Positions 26,196 through 35,390 of a DNA stretch of 64,000 nt are shown one piece after another. The stretch is taken from NCBI GenBank assembly GCA_039197065.1, contig JBCCUL010000033.1:1-64000 (forward strand), read 5' to 3'. The position numbers and the translations under genes are program-made. Origin of the DNA: JANQPX01 sp039197065. Its GTDB lineage: Bacteria; Pseudomonadota; Alphaproteobacteria; Geminicoccales; Geminicoccaceae. Numbering within the stretch: position 1 is the first letter of the stretch; every line of letters begins with the position of its first letter. A model generated the notes under the pieces. That model worked only from the letters and a program-made list of their open reading frames with translations, was not told where the DNA came from and searched no databases.

Positions 26196-27439
26196 ATGAG
26201 TGAAACATCCTCAATCACAAAAGCTGCACGTCGAGGTGTGCGCCGTCTGACGTAAGCAGCGATCGAGAGATCGAAACCGCCCGCTTCTAGGCGGATCGAT
26301 ATAGCGGATGCCGTCGTCACGGGCCTCTATCTTCGGATTATAGCAAGAGACAGGCGAAGTTGGCCTCTGCTCTATCGAGCCTCCGGACAGAAGAGAAGGA
26401 AGCTAGCTCACGATGCCTTGATCCAAGCCGCGACCGGTCATGACCCAGCTCAAGAGAGGCGCGAACGCTACCTACAGCAAAGTGTCCTCTTGGAAGATGT
26501 GGTTGCCGAATTCGTCGAGCGTGTCCTTAAAGTTCAGCAGCGACGATGGGCCGCGACCAAAGCTATCATGAACGACAAGCTAGTCAGGCGATGGAGAGGA
26601 CGCCCGATCAGCCAAGTAAGGAAGTTCGACATCCTCAAGATGCTTGATCAAGAGATGGACGCGGGCCACGGCCGTATGGCGAATCGTACGCTGCAGATCT
26701 CGCGACAATTCTTCTATTGGGCGATCGAACGTGGATATCTCGATCATGATCCTACAGCCGGCATAGATCGGCCGGCAAAAGAGCGAACGAGAGATCGTGT
26801 TCTGTCAGACGATGAGATTTATACTATCTGGCTTGCTTCAAGTCACCTCGGCCATCCCTTTGGAACAATCGTCAAGCTGCTCATGCTACTGGGGCAACGC
26901 CGTGCCGAAGTGGCAGAAATGCGTTGGTCGGAACTCGACGTTGAGGCAAAGGATTGGACAATTCCGAGCCATCGAACCAAGAATAGGCGCCCGCACGATG
27001 TCCCCTTTCTCCTGCTGTGATCGACATTCTTGCAGCGATCCCAAAGTTGGACGATCGAGTATTTCCCAGTGTGAGGAAGTTGTCAGAAAGATCCGTTAGC
27101 GGTTTTTCAAAAGCTAAACGGAGTTTAGATGGAATCATTTCCAATGCTGATTTTGAGAGTTCGCATAAGATTAATCGCAGCGATTCGCTAGACAGCAAAC
27201 TGGAGCCCTGGGTTTTACATGATCTGCGTCGGACGGCCGTGACCGGGATGGCTGATCTAGGCGTTCAACCGCATGTCATCGAAGCTGTGGTCAATCATGT
27301 GAGTGGGCATGGTGCCGGGGTGGCAGGCATCTATAATCGGGCATCGTATGCGGTTGAGAAGAAAGTTGCGCTCGAGAGATGGTCCGATCACATCATCAAC
27401 TTAATAGGTGAGAAATCTGGGGACAACGCCTTGCTATGA
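26196..27439 (+). pseudogene. int: Tyrosine-family site-specific integrase, decayed
   Basis: Read as one gene from ATG 26196: after MSETSSITKAARRGVRRLT comes TAA at 26253-26255, then in the same frame IERSKPPASRRIDIADAVV and GLYLRI, an Arm-DNA-binding start typical of tRNA-targeting integrases. The catalytic domain has the first Arg in LLGQRRAEVAEMRW, then a -1 shift in a C-run near 27000 (expected DVPLSPAVIDIL; actual frame ends FLLL*), then HDLRRTAVTG (His-x-x-Arg), VNHVSGHGAGVAG and the Tyr in IYNRASY. All catalytic residues remain, but two lesions break it. The open frame on the opposite strand at 26117-26320 is its shadow. Confidence 0.85.
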
Positions 27440-27470
27440 ATCGGACGAACGAAGAGGGAAAACGTTGAAG

Positions 27471-27680
27471 CTAATGCGTCTCACTCCTGTCTTTGCGTTC
27501 TGCGAACCAAGCATCGATTTCCGACGTGTCGTAGACACTCACATTGGCTGAGAGCCTTATCGGACGAGGAAAGCCGATGTCGTCATCACGGCTCCAGCGC
27601 CATGCCGTTACTCGGTCAATGCCATAGTGACTCTTTAAGTCTCCCGGGCGAATGTACTTCGCTATTGGTGTCATAGTCAT
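27471..27680 (-). CDS. AlpA-like DNA-binding protein (excisionase/regulator)
   Basis: 69 residues: KYIRPGDLKSHYGIDRVTAWRW forms a MerR/AlpA-type winged helix, then FPRPIRLSANVSVYDTSEIDAWFAER, the standard AlpA C-terminal strand and helix. Such proteins control integrase expression or act as directionality factors for tyrosine integrases. It is convergent with the broken integrase 32 nt away and, unlike it, seems intact. Confidence 0.75.
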   Translation of the reverse strand: MTMTPIAKYIRPGDLKSHYGIDRVTAWRWSRDDDIGFPRPIRLSANVSVYDTSEIDAWFAERKDRSETH

Positions 27681-28253
27681 CGGCCAGCCTCATCATTTCA
27701 TCTACGATCTAAGAGCCCTGAGCCATCGATTTCCTGTCCTGAGCTCGAACATTTTTTGGCTGACGGCAGGATTTGCTCGCCCAGGGCTCTTAGGTGGGAG
27801 AGTAGGGATCAAACGCCATGCAGTCCGTTACCGAACAACGCCTCATCGAGGCCTCTAAGAGCAGCCCGGCCCTGCGTTCGGGAAGCGCTGGATTGCCGAA
27901 TGGTGATCGAGATCATGGCCAATGATTGCGTTCGGGTCGCGCAGGACGTGCAATAAAGGCTCTTCGCTCCAATCGTCAGCGACCTTTTACACCGCTCCAT
28001 TGATCGTCAGCTTCATGCGACATCTCCATCAGAACGCAGCTCAGTATATCAGCGGTGCACCCCACCCTGTCTTGAACGATCGCGCCAGAAAAGACTGCAA
28101 TCAATAGCCTGAATCGGTGCTTGCGGATGGCGGGGTGATGCTGCGCAGCTAGAGGCTGATCAATCCTATAGGGTGGGCTCGGACAAGCTGAGACTCATCT
28201 CCATTCTTTCGAGAGCGATCCAACAAGCAGCGAGCCTGTTTTGCTTATTGATA
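27681..28253. other. Gap after the AlpA-like gene
   Basis: About 570 nt with only short frames of no recognisable family. A 12-bp inverted repeat, CTAAGAGCCCTG at 27709-27720 and its complement at 27782-27793, is the only structure noticed. It probably contains leftovers of island backbone. Confidence 0.5.
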
Positions 28254-28289
28254 ATACGGTATCGAACTATATATAGTACGATACCGTAT
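28254..28289. promoter_or_regulatory. Large palindromic operator before the Acg-like gene
   Basis: ATACGGTATCG and its exact complement surround a centre that is itself palindromic (ACTATATATAGT). The 36-bp dyad lies 18-53 nt before the start codon at 28307 and covers the likely promoter. The MarR gene co-transcribed downstream (29406) is the obvious candidate to bind it. Confidence 0.65.
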
Positions 28290-28306
28290 GAAAATGGAGG
28301 CCTATC

Positions 28307-29413
28307 ATGTCGTCATCTCGTCGCAAATTTCTAACGATCGTCGGTGGTGGAGTCGTCTTGGCGGCGGTGCCACCGGCCGCCTTCCTTGCTACGAGAACAC
28401 CGCACAAAGCGCTCGCGTCGTGGGACGAAGCTGGGAGCTATTCCGATCCTCGAATGAATGCGCTGTCCTATGGGCTTTTGGCTCCCAATCCACACAACAG
28501 GCAGCCCTGGGAAGCTGAAATGGTTGGAGAGAATGCGGTGAATCTATGGCGCGATCCTGACCGTAACTTGCCGGTCACCGATCCGTTTGGTCGCCAATTG
28601 ACCATTGGCATGGGCTGTTTTCTCGAACTCATGATCATGGCATCAGCCTCGTACGGTCACACTGTGGAGACCACGCTATTCCCGAATGGAGAGACTGGAC
28701 CAGTTGCCCATTGCCTCTTCAAAGAAACGGGTGCCAAGCCTGATCCGTTGTTCGCATTCGTGATGGAACGCAGGTCGCACAAGGAGGCATTCGCCCCCAA
28801 GCCGGTTCCAGGTCAGGCCGTCGAACCTCTTCGGACATTTGCTCAGGTTTATCTCGATGGTGCAGACCGCGACTCGTTGAAGCGCTTGGCACATGATGCC
28901 TGGCGCACGGAAGCGGCGACACCGGATGCTTGGCAGGAGAGCATCGATCTTCTCAGGATTGGCAAAGCGGAAATCAATGCCCAGCCTGATGGCATTGATG
29001 TTGGCGGCCCCATGCTGGAAAGCCTTGCTCTGCTCGGCATCCTCACTCGGGAAGCAGCGTCTGATCCGCACAATCCCGGCTCAAGAGACGCGATCGAAGG
29101 CACCGCGGACGCCATCATGAGCGCGCCTGCGATCACACTCACACGAACACAAGGGAATAGACGTATCGATCAAATCGAGGCCGGCCGGAAATGGCTTCGA
29201 TTGAACCTTGCCGCCACGGCGAACGGTCTTGCGCTTCGTCCAGTCAGTCAGGCCCTGCAAGAATACAAGGAAGTTGAACCCATGTATAAAGAAATCCACA
29301 GGCAGTTCGCGAGCAATGGCGAAACGATACAGATGCTTGGGCTTTTGGGCTACGGTAAGCCAACGCCGCGCACACCGCGCTGGTCATTGCCCCAACGGAT
29401 GAAAAATGGCTGA
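28307..29413 (+). CDS. Exported Acg-like nitroreductase-family flavoprotein
   Basis: 368 residues with a twin-arginine leader (SSSRRKFLTIVGGGVVLAAV, cleavage near the following PPAAFLA). The mature part resembles the Acg nitroreductase-fold family: LSYGLLAPNPHNRQPW near the N-terminus (flavin-site Asn-x-Gln-Pro), then RDPDRNLPVTDPFGRQLTIGMGCFLE and MERRSHKEAF. The function of such exported Acg-like proteins is unclear; they may sequester or reduce flavins or quinones. It is preceded by a large palindrome and overlaps a MarR regulator by 8 nt, an autoregulated pair. Confidence 0.75.
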   Translation: MSSSRRKFLTIVGGGVVLAAVPPAAFLATRTPHKALASWDEAGSYSDPRMNALSYGLLAPNPHNRQPWEAEMVGENAVNLWRDPDRNLPVTDPFGRQLTIGMGCFLELMIMASASYGHTVETTLFPNGETGPVAHCLFKETGAKPDPLFAFVMERRSHKEAFAPKPVPGQAVEPLRTFAQVYLDGADRDSLKRLAHDAWRTEAATPDAWQESIDLLRIGKAEINAQPDGIDVGGPMLESLALLGILTREAASDPHNPGSRDAIEGTADAIMSAPAITLTRTQGNRRIDQIEAGRKWLRLNLAATANGLALRPVSQALQEYKEVEPMYKEIHRQFASNGETIQMLGLLGYGKPTPRTPRWSLPQRMKNG

Positions 29414-29858
29414 CCAAATCAATACGACTTTCTTTCGGCTCTTCAACGAGATCGGCATCATTGAGCAGCTCAGCCGCACCATGTTCGAGGCGCGACTGCC
29501 CAAAGGCATGCTGGTCTCGCACTTTTCCGTCCTCAACCATCTGATCCGAGTGGCTGATGGCCGAACACCACTTGAGCTTGCGCGCGCATTTCAGGTGGCA
29601 AAGACGACCATGACTCATACAATTACGACATTGGAGAAACACGGCTTGATCGAGGTCCGGCCCAACCCAGAGGACAAGCGGTCAAAACAAGTTTGGATCA
29701 GCCCATCCGGCCGCGAGTTTCGTGACCAAGCAATTGCTTCATTGTCACCTGACTTCGAAATTCTGGCAGAGAAGTTCAGCATCGATAAAGTGCGGAAAAT
29801 GCTGCCACCAATATCCGAACTGAGAGCGGTCTTGGATGTGCAGAGGGGACAGTCTTAA
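29406..29858 (+). CDS. MarR-family transcriptional regulator
   Basis: 150 residues with the MarR winged helix: LIRVADGRTPLELARAFQVAKTTMTHTITTLEKHGLIEVRPNPEDKRSK-type core (recognition helix near residue 70, wing with NPEDKRSKQVW). It overlaps the 3' end of the Acg-like gene. It probably represses that operon through the 36-bp palindrome at 28254; the ligand is unknown. Confidence 0.88.
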   Translation: MADQINTTFFRLFNEIGIIEQLSRTMFEARLPKGMLVSHFSVLNHLIRVADGRTPLELARAFQVAKTTMTHTITTLEKHGLIEVRPNPEDKRSKQVWISPSGREFRDQAIASLSPDFEILAEKFSIDKVRKMLPPISELRAVLDVQRGQS

Positions 29859-30156
29859 GACTGAACTGGTGGTCTGGCTCCGGAATAAATTCGAACATCT
29901 TTTAGAGTCCGCTCGGGGGCCATTCTAACCGCAACGAGCATTCCTCCCCAGGACCGATCGGGGGTTACCGGTGCGAACAAGCCCCCATGCTCGCAGCGTC
30001 AGCTTGTGGCCGTGAAGCCATCTGCCCGGCCAACACGCCGACGGAATGTCCACCTTCTGGCGCCTTCTTGCCAGAAGCCTGGCTTCGTGTCCGTATCATC
30101 AACAACAGCCATCCGATGCAGCCTGAATCGGTGCTTATGCACGCGCACTCGGCTGT

Positions 30157-31620
30157 TCAATCGCTACTGTTGCCAGGATCCCGCCAGGCACGCTCAAAGG
30201 GCAGTCGCCACGCGCGGGGTGCAATGAGCTGGTGGATAGACTTCGGTCCCCATGAATCCGGCTGGTAGAACCGCACCGGCGGTGGATCGTCAAGCAGGGG
30301 CGTCGACACCTCCCAAAGTCGCTCAATGCCTTCTGCGGTGGTGAACAGGGTATGGTCACCGCGCATCGCATCCAGGATCAGGCGCTCGTAAGCCTCGAGC
30401 ACGTCGCCGATCCAGCTTGTGTCCCCCATCGCAAACTGCATGCTGAGCTTGTCCAGACGCATACCGGGACCGGGACGCTTGCCGTAGAAGGACAACGACA
30501 TCCGCGAGGCGTCCGCGAGGTCGAACGTCAGGTGATCGGGGCCTTGAGCGCCGACCCCCGATCCCGCGGGAAACATGCTTTTGGGCGGCTCATGGAACGC
30601 GATCGAGATGATCCGCTGTCCCTCGGCGAGCCGTTTGCCTGTGCGCAGGTAGAACGGCACGCCGGCCCATCGCCAGTTGTCGATCTCGCATCGCAGCGCG
30701 ACAAAGGTCTCGGTATCCGATTCAGGATCGACCCCCGGCTCCGAGCGATAGCCAGCATATTGCCCACGCACAACGTCCTTCGGCTGAATAGGCAGCATGC
30801 TCCGAAAGACCTTGTTTTTCTCCTCGCCGATGGGTGTCGGCTCAAGGGAGGTCGGCGACTCCATCGCCGTGAAGGCAAGGATCTGGAAGAGATGAGTCAC
30901 CACCATGTCCCGAAAAGCCCCGGTCGACTCGTAGAACCCGGCGCGTCCACCGAGGCCCAGCGTCTCGGGCACATCGATCTGAACGTGGTCGATGAAGTTA
31001 CGGTTCCAGATCGGCTCGAACAGGCCGTTGGCGAAGCGGAATGCCAGGATGTTCTGTGCTGCCTCCTTGCCCAGGAAATGATCGATACGGAAAATCTGGT
31101 CTTCGGTGAAAACCTCGTGCAACTCGCTATTCAGAACGACGGCGCTCTCGAGATCGGTGCCGAAGGGCTTTTCCATGATGATCCGGGACTGATCGACAAG
31201 GCCGGCTTCGGCCAGCAGCTTTACCGCCGGGAGAGCCGCAGCCGGCGGCACGCTCAGATAGTGCAGCCGGCGGCTCTCAGCGCCGAACGATTTCTCCGCC
31301 TTTTTCACCGCGGCCTTGAGCGCGCTTGCGCCTTTGGCGAGCGGCACATAGTCGAGGGTCTGAGCAAATGCGGCCCAATCATCCTCGCCCAACTCGCGTG
31401 AGAAGAACTGGTCGAGCGCACCCCGGACGATGCCGCGGAAATCATCAAGGCTGATGTCATCCAGAGAGACGCCGACGATCCTTATACTGGGGACGAAGCC
31501 TGTGACGGCAAGATGGAACAGACCCGGCAGCAGCTTGCGCCGGGAGAGATCGCCTGTGGCGCCGAAGAGCACGACGACCTGAGGATATCTCGGACCGACA
31601 TGTGAGGAGTTTCTGGCCAA
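30157..31620 (-). CDS. zwf: Glucose-6-phosphate 1-dehydrogenase
   Basis: 487 residues, the standard length. First step of the oxidative pentose phosphate/Entner-Doudoroff routes, making NADPH. N-terminal Rossmann motif VLFGATGDLSRRKLLP; active-site RIDHFLGKE with the catalytic His; FRFANGLFEPIWNR; and YLRTGKRLAE for substrate binding. It stands alone inside the island, without the usual pgl and edd neighbours, so it may be a second copy that supplies NADPH or was carried along. The flanking gaps of about 300 and 430 nt show no genes. Confidence 0.93.
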   Translation of the reverse strand: MARNSSHVGPRYPQVVVLFGATGDLSRRKLLPGLFHLAVTGFVPSIRIVGVSLDDISLDDFRGIVRGALDQFFSRELGEDDWAAFAQTLDYVPLAKGASALKAAVKKAEKSFGAESRRLHYLSVPPAAALPAVKLLAEAGLVDQSRIIMEKPFGTDLESAVVLNSELHEVFTEDQIFRIDHFLGKEAAQNILAFRFANGLFEPIWNRNFIDHVQIDVPETLGLGGRAGFYESTGAFRDMVVTHLFQILAFTAMESPTSLEPTPIGEEKNKVFRSMLPIQPKDVVRGQYAGYRSEPGVDPESDTETFVALRCEIDNWRWAGVPFYLRTGKRLAEGQRIISIAFHEPPKSMFPAGSGVGAQGPDHLTFDLADASRMSLSFYGKRPGPGMRLDKLSMQFAMGDTSWIGDVLEAYERLILDAMRGDHTLFTTAEGIERLWEVSTPLLDDPPPVRFYQPDSWGPKSIHQLIAPRAWRLPFERAWRDPGNSSD

Positions 31621-32049
31621 TGCGTCCCCTTTCCATTCTGTGTTCGGCCTAACGCGGCTCCTGGGCCGTTGAGGATCATTTTTTATGCGTCGGCAGTGAT
31701 ACGCAATGGCTTACTTGATGCTCATTGCTGAAGGCAGGTTCGGGTCATGGGTGAGCCTTACAATCGATGATGGCGCGCGTGCGCTCACCAAGCCATAACC
31801 CGCCGGAAGGACATGACGATCTCCCAAGGTCGCTGACGGGCTCCGCCCTAAGGCAAGTTCTGGATCCAGAAATGTGAACGCAGCGCCGGCGGCCAGCGAT
31901 ACCCTTCATGCCACTCTCTACCATTCCAAAGCTCTCATTCAGTCCGCTGTAGCATTGATTTGGTGGCAGGCTTCTTCCGACGGCAATTTGGCGATAGGCT
32001 GTAGTTGGAGCCCAAGCTTTGAAATGACTTCCTCTAACCAGGCCACAAT
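31621..32049. other. Gap between zwf and the homocysteine methyltransferase gene
   Basis: About 430 nt between divergent genes. It must hold both promoters. I looked for S-adenosylmethionine or S-adenosylhomocysteine riboswitch landmarks before the methyltransferase and saw none. Confidence 0.5.
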
Positions 32050-32994
32050 ATGTCACGCTACGAAGAACTGCTGAAGCGCCTGCGCAACGGTGCCCAAGTC
32101 ATGATTGATGGCGGCACTGGCACCGAGGTGGAGCGTCGTGGTGTTCCGCAACTCGAAAACGCCTGGAATGGAGGCGGCGCTTTGAGCCACCCCGATATCG
32201 TGAGAGACATACACGAAGACTACATCCGACACGGCGCCAAGATTGTTATCTCCAATACTTTCGCGACCTCGCGCAACCTTTTGGAGGATGCAGGCGTCCC
32301 AGAGCTTTTTCACGACTACAATCGTCGCGGGGTCGAACTCGCCTGTGAGGCACGCGACGCCATGGGCCGCCAAGATGTGCTTGTCGCTGGAGGGATCTCG
32401 CATTGGTCCTTTTCCGGCCGATTGCCATCCCTCGACAACCTTAGAGACGGTGCCTCGGAGCAGGCCCAGATCATGGAACAGGCCGGGGCTGACCTCATCA
32501 TGCTGGAAATGATGGTCGAGATCCCCCGGATGCTTGCGGTGCTCGAAGGCGCAAAGACAAGCGGCCTGCCGGTCTGGGTTGGTCTCTCCTGTGCCCCTGA
32601 CGCTAAAGGTGTCATGTGCTTGCAAGCTGGAGAGACTGATCCCAACGGCGTGGTAATTGCTCAAGATGGCCAATTATTGGCAGATGCGGTTACCGCACTT
32701 CAGAGTAAGCAGGTTCCGCTCCTAAGCATCATGCACACCGACGTGTGCCACATCGAGGCTTGCCTCGATGTTGTGGAGGCGCATTGGGATGGTCTCATCG
32801 GCGTTTACGCCCATTCAGGGAAATACCTCGATGGCAAATGGATCTTCGATGGAACCATCACTCCCGAAGATTATGCAGCGGCAAGCCGAGGGTGGCTTGA
32901 TCGCAATGTGCAAATCGTCGGCGGCTGCTGCGGCATCCGCCCAGACCACATTGCCGCTATGAGCGCGCACATCTATGGCCGGCCTTCCCCTTGA
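32050..32994 (+). CDS. Homocysteine S-methyltransferase family protein
   Basis: 314-residue TIM-barrel enzyme. The N-terminus VMIDGGTGTEVERRG and the C-terminal zinc motif VGGCCGI (two of the three Cys ligands) define the family; the third Cys is probably in HTDVCHIEA. These enzymes methylate homocysteine from S-methylmethionine, betaine or other donors; the donor cannot be read. SNTFATSRNLL is the family's second conserved block. It could act as a detached methyl acceptor for a catabolic demethylation. Confidence 0.85.
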   Translation: MSRYEELLKRLRNGAQVMIDGGTGTEVERRGVPQLENAWNGGGALSHPDIVRDIHEDYIRHGAKIVISNTFATSRNLLEDAGVPELFHDYNRRGVELACEARDAMGRQDVLVAGGISHWSFSGRLPSLDNLRDGASEQAQIMEQAGADLIMLEMMVEIPRMLAVLEGAKTSGLPVWVGLSCAPDAKGVMCLQAGETDPNGVVIAQDGQLLADAVTALQSKQVPLLSIMHTDVCHIEACLDVVEAHWDGLIGVYAHSGKYLDGKWIFDGTITPEDYAAASRGWLDRNVQIVGGCCGIRPDHIAAMSAHIYGRPSP

Positions 32995-33082
32995 GAGACC
33001 CTAATGGGCCGCTATCAAGTGGTTTGCCTCCGGAAACTTTTCTTTAACTTCATGCAACTTTCAGCCATCGATCCTGTGACGA

Positions 33083-33493
33083 CTAAATTCGGCTCAGAAG
33101 ACTCTTTAGCGATTGCTGTTCCGCACTTGAAAGCGGTGAAAGAATGTTAGCCAGCACGTCTGCCACCGCCTGCTGAAGCATATCGACGGTTTCTTGTCCC
33201 ATTGGCGTCAGCGCCAGGAGGCAGACACGAGCGTCCTTTGGAGACTCGCGGCGTTCGAGCAAGCCCTTGCGTTCAAGAGCCTTGGTGGCTCTTGTAATCT
33301 GGGATTTATCCCGAGACATCTGTCGCGCCAATTCCTGGATGGGGATTGGCTCGATTTCCGCCAGCGTCAGCAGGAGAATCCCCCCGCCTGGTCCAACTTG
33401 GTGGATATCGAACGTTGCAGCCTTGGCATTCAAGGAAGCGTGGATGCGCCGCATAAGGCTGTCGACGAGCCGCGCGATTTCTATGTCGGACAT
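33083..33493 (-). CDS. MarR-family transcriptional regulator
   Basis: 136 residues: helices 1-2, then PIQELARQMSRDKSQITRATKALERKG winged-helix core and the wing ERRESPKDARVCLLALT. It diverges from a four-helix membrane protein, and two GTTGAC-type palindromes lie between them (33506-33520 and 33533-33547), so it very likely represses both itself and that operon. The inducing ligand is unknown; the PhlG-like hydrolase downstream suggests a phenolic. Confidence 0.88.
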   Translation of the reverse strand: MSDIEIARLVDSLMRRIHASLNAKAATFDIHQVGPGGGILLLTLAEIEPIPIQELARQMSRDKSQITRATKALERKGLLERRESPKDARVCLLALTPMGQETVDMLQQAVADVLANILSPLSSAEQQSLKSLLSRI

Positions 33494-33505
33494 ATGCGTG
33501 ATTTA

Positions 33506-33547
33506 GTTGACAAAGTCCACCATCTTTCATTAGTTGACATAGTCAAC
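33506..33547. promoter_or_regulatory. Twin MarR operators
   Basis: GTTGACATAGTCAAC (33533-33547, perfect dyad) and GTTGACAAAGTCCAC (33506-33520, one mismatch), 27 bp apart, upstream of the divergent MarR and membrane-protein genes. The length and symmetry are typical for MarR dimers. Confidence 0.65.
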
Positions 33548-33623
33548 ATACTGCGAGTGTCTGCCATGGGCAAACAGGTCTTGTGCGCGGTCTTGCAGGC
33601 CAAATCAATCAAGAGGAAAGAGC

Positions 33624-34061
33624 ATGGCGAACCCACAGAGACTTGCCTTGAAGGTGGCGTCCATTCTTTGGATCATCTGGGGGATCGTGCATGCTTTCGC
33701 CGGCATCATGGTGATCACAACCGACGCCGCTTCCGGTTTTCAGGCGATCGGCGATGCTGTCGATCCTGCCGAATTAGAAGGCCCCTATCACGCTGCGGTT
33801 GCTGCCGTCCTCAATCAGCATGCATGGAACCTCCTTTGGTTCGGGATCGTTACGATTGTCGGCGCTGTTTTCATCTGGCGACGCGAGATCACGGCAATTT
33901 GGGTCACAGCGATGGTGGGCGGTCTTGCCGACCTCGGTTATTTCATGTTCATCGATCTCGGCGGCTTCGCAAAGTTCTTCCCTGGCACGCTGATGACGAT
34001 TATCTCGGCAACGGCGATCATTCTGAGCTTCTGGGTATGGTTCTCGCATCGTAAGGCCTAA
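33624..34061 (+). CDS. Four-helix membrane protein, unknown function
   Basis: 145 residues with four predicted membrane segments: ILWIIWGIVHAFAGIMVI, NLLWFGIVTIVGAVFIW, ITAIWVTAMVGGLADLGYFMFI and LMTIISATAIILSFWVWF. No named family is recognised with confidence. AAGAGGAAAGAGC lies just before the ATG. Under the control of the divergent MarR, and possibly co-transcribed with the PhlG-like hydrolase 28 nt downstream. Confidence 0.75.
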   Translation: MANPQRLALKVASILWIIWGIVHAFAGIMVITTDAASGFQAIGDAVDPAELEGPYHAAVAAVLNQHAWNLLWFGIVTIVGAVFIWRREITAIWVTAMVGGLADLGYFMFIDLGGFAKFFPGTLMTIISATAIILSFWVWFSHRKA

Positions 34062-34088
34062 CACCCGATAGAATCCGATGGGTCAACG

Positions 34089-34958
34089 ATGGAGGCGTGC
34101 GCACCGATGACGGAATTGACCATGCCACCGGCCCGAGACTTTGGTTGGGCCCCGAAGCCAACCGAATCCTCGCATTTCGCCATTCACGAGCGACCGAACG
34201 GTCAATTCTGTGTGGTCTTGAACCACGCGCTGTTGCGCGGCTGCACAGCCGACATGATCCAATGGTGGTTCCTGCACTTTCCGAACCTGTCGGTGAAGCT
34301 AATCGATAGTCCGGGCTATGAGGGTAAGATTATCCCCGCTTATCTGCTCTGGCATCCGATCGATCACCTGAACGCAACGCTTTCGGGAGTTCTTGGCCCC
34401 GATCGAACGTCGCGGGCGGGGGCTTCAATTCATATCCGCGAGGCGATGCAGTACGACAAATTTGGATGGAAGTATCCGGTCGATGCCAAGCTCAAGCTTT
34501 TCTATGTCGCATCCGATGGTTGGGCCATGGGCAAATCGCTACCGTTGATCGGCCCGGTAATGATACTCCGCATTCACTTTAAGGACGTCATGCAAGATGG
34601 TCGGGCTATCGGCGTGCACTACCACTACGAAGTCGTCATCGGCGCGACTGCAGACAACATGCTGACGCGCCTGATCAACAAGCGTCTTTGTGCAAAGTTC
34701 GGCCCTGAATTCTTTGACGCCTGGCACCGACATAATGTGATCGAAGTCGGCGTTTTCGAGAACTTCCTGCCGCCACTCTTCGATCAGAACGCGGATCTCA
34801 CAACTCTCTCGTATCAGCGCGACATGGATCCCAAACCCTTCTCGCCAAGCGAGCAGAAAGGTTGCGACCTCGCTCTATTTGAACGGCGACTTGGCGGCTT
34901 CAGGAAAACGAACGATCCGTTCGCGTTTCAGCAAGCTGATCAGCCGACGTTCCTTTAG
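34089..34958 (+). CDS. PhlG-like (2,4-diacetylphloroglucinol hydrolase family) protein
   Basis: 289 residues; a second start at ATG 34107 (MTELTMPPARDFGW) is also possible. The pattern CTADMIQWWFLHF, then LLWHPIDH, then an HYHYEVVIG strand and a C-terminal DAWHRHNVIEVGVFENFLPPL with further His resembles the Zn-dependent C-C hydrolase PhlG family, which cleaves acyl groups from phloroglucinols. Homologues occur widely in genomes that do not make DAPG, so the substrate is uncertain. It lies after a MarR-controlled membrane gene, consistent with detoxification of a phenolic compound. Confidence 0.6.
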   Translation: MEACAPMTELTMPPARDFGWAPKPTESSHFAIHERPNGQFCVVLNHALLRGCTADMIQWWFLHFPNLSVKLIDSPGYEGKIIPAYLLWHPIDHLNATLSGVLGPDRTSRAGASIHIREAMQYDKFGWKYPVDAKLKLFYVASDGWAMGKSLPLIGPVMILRIHFKDVMQDGRAIGVHYHYEVVIGATADNMLTRLINKRLCAKFGPEFFDAWHRHNVIEVGVFENFLPPLFDQNADLTTLSYQRDMDPKPFSPSEQKGCDLALFERRLGGFRKTNDPFAFQQADQPTFL

Positions 34959-35390
34959 TTCCCATCAAGTTGCCAAGCTACGAGGCCGAAACACCGGGAA
35001 CTTACTAAGTGGGAACATCAAAACGTCTGCCAGGATACGTTTGATGGTGTCTTGCGCGAATTGAGAGTTGTTCGCTGGGTCCGGTCTGGGTCCAAGTTCC
35101 GCATGAGCACCCTGCCACGCAGTGCGGGGAATGCGTCCGTAAGCTGCCATGTCGGCTGGGGATCGCACGGAGCGTTGGCCATGCGCCCCCTTGCGGCCGC
35201 AAGGGCTTCGGCGAGGATGTGTCTTGCGACGCGAACACCGGCTGCTAGTGTTATTTTCCGGCTTGATGATGGCCTTAAGCGCCACCCTGCCGCTTGCCGC
35301 CCCCATCGCACTCTTTATCGGCATCGCGGTTACGGTGCATCTTGTTCAGGCATTTCATGATCCGGCTTCAAACAACTATAGGAGTTCAAC
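34959..35390. other. Gap before the SDR gene
   Basis: About 430 nt. The plus frame ending at 35392 contains a hydrophobic stretch (LFSGLMMALSATLPLAAPIALFIGIAVTV split over 35255-35345) that might be the end of a lost membrane gene, but no start or family is convincing. ATAGGAGTTCAAC just before 35391 is the SDR ribosome site. Confidence 0.4.

Noticed and set aside
26117..26320. 67-residue minus-strand open frame near the integrase
   Set aside because: It lies opposite the decayed Arm-DNA-binding start of the integrase and has no family pattern.
31621..32049. Methionine-cycle riboswitch before the homocysteine methyltransferase
   Set aside because: No SAM-II, SAM-V or SAH core pairing could be found by eye.
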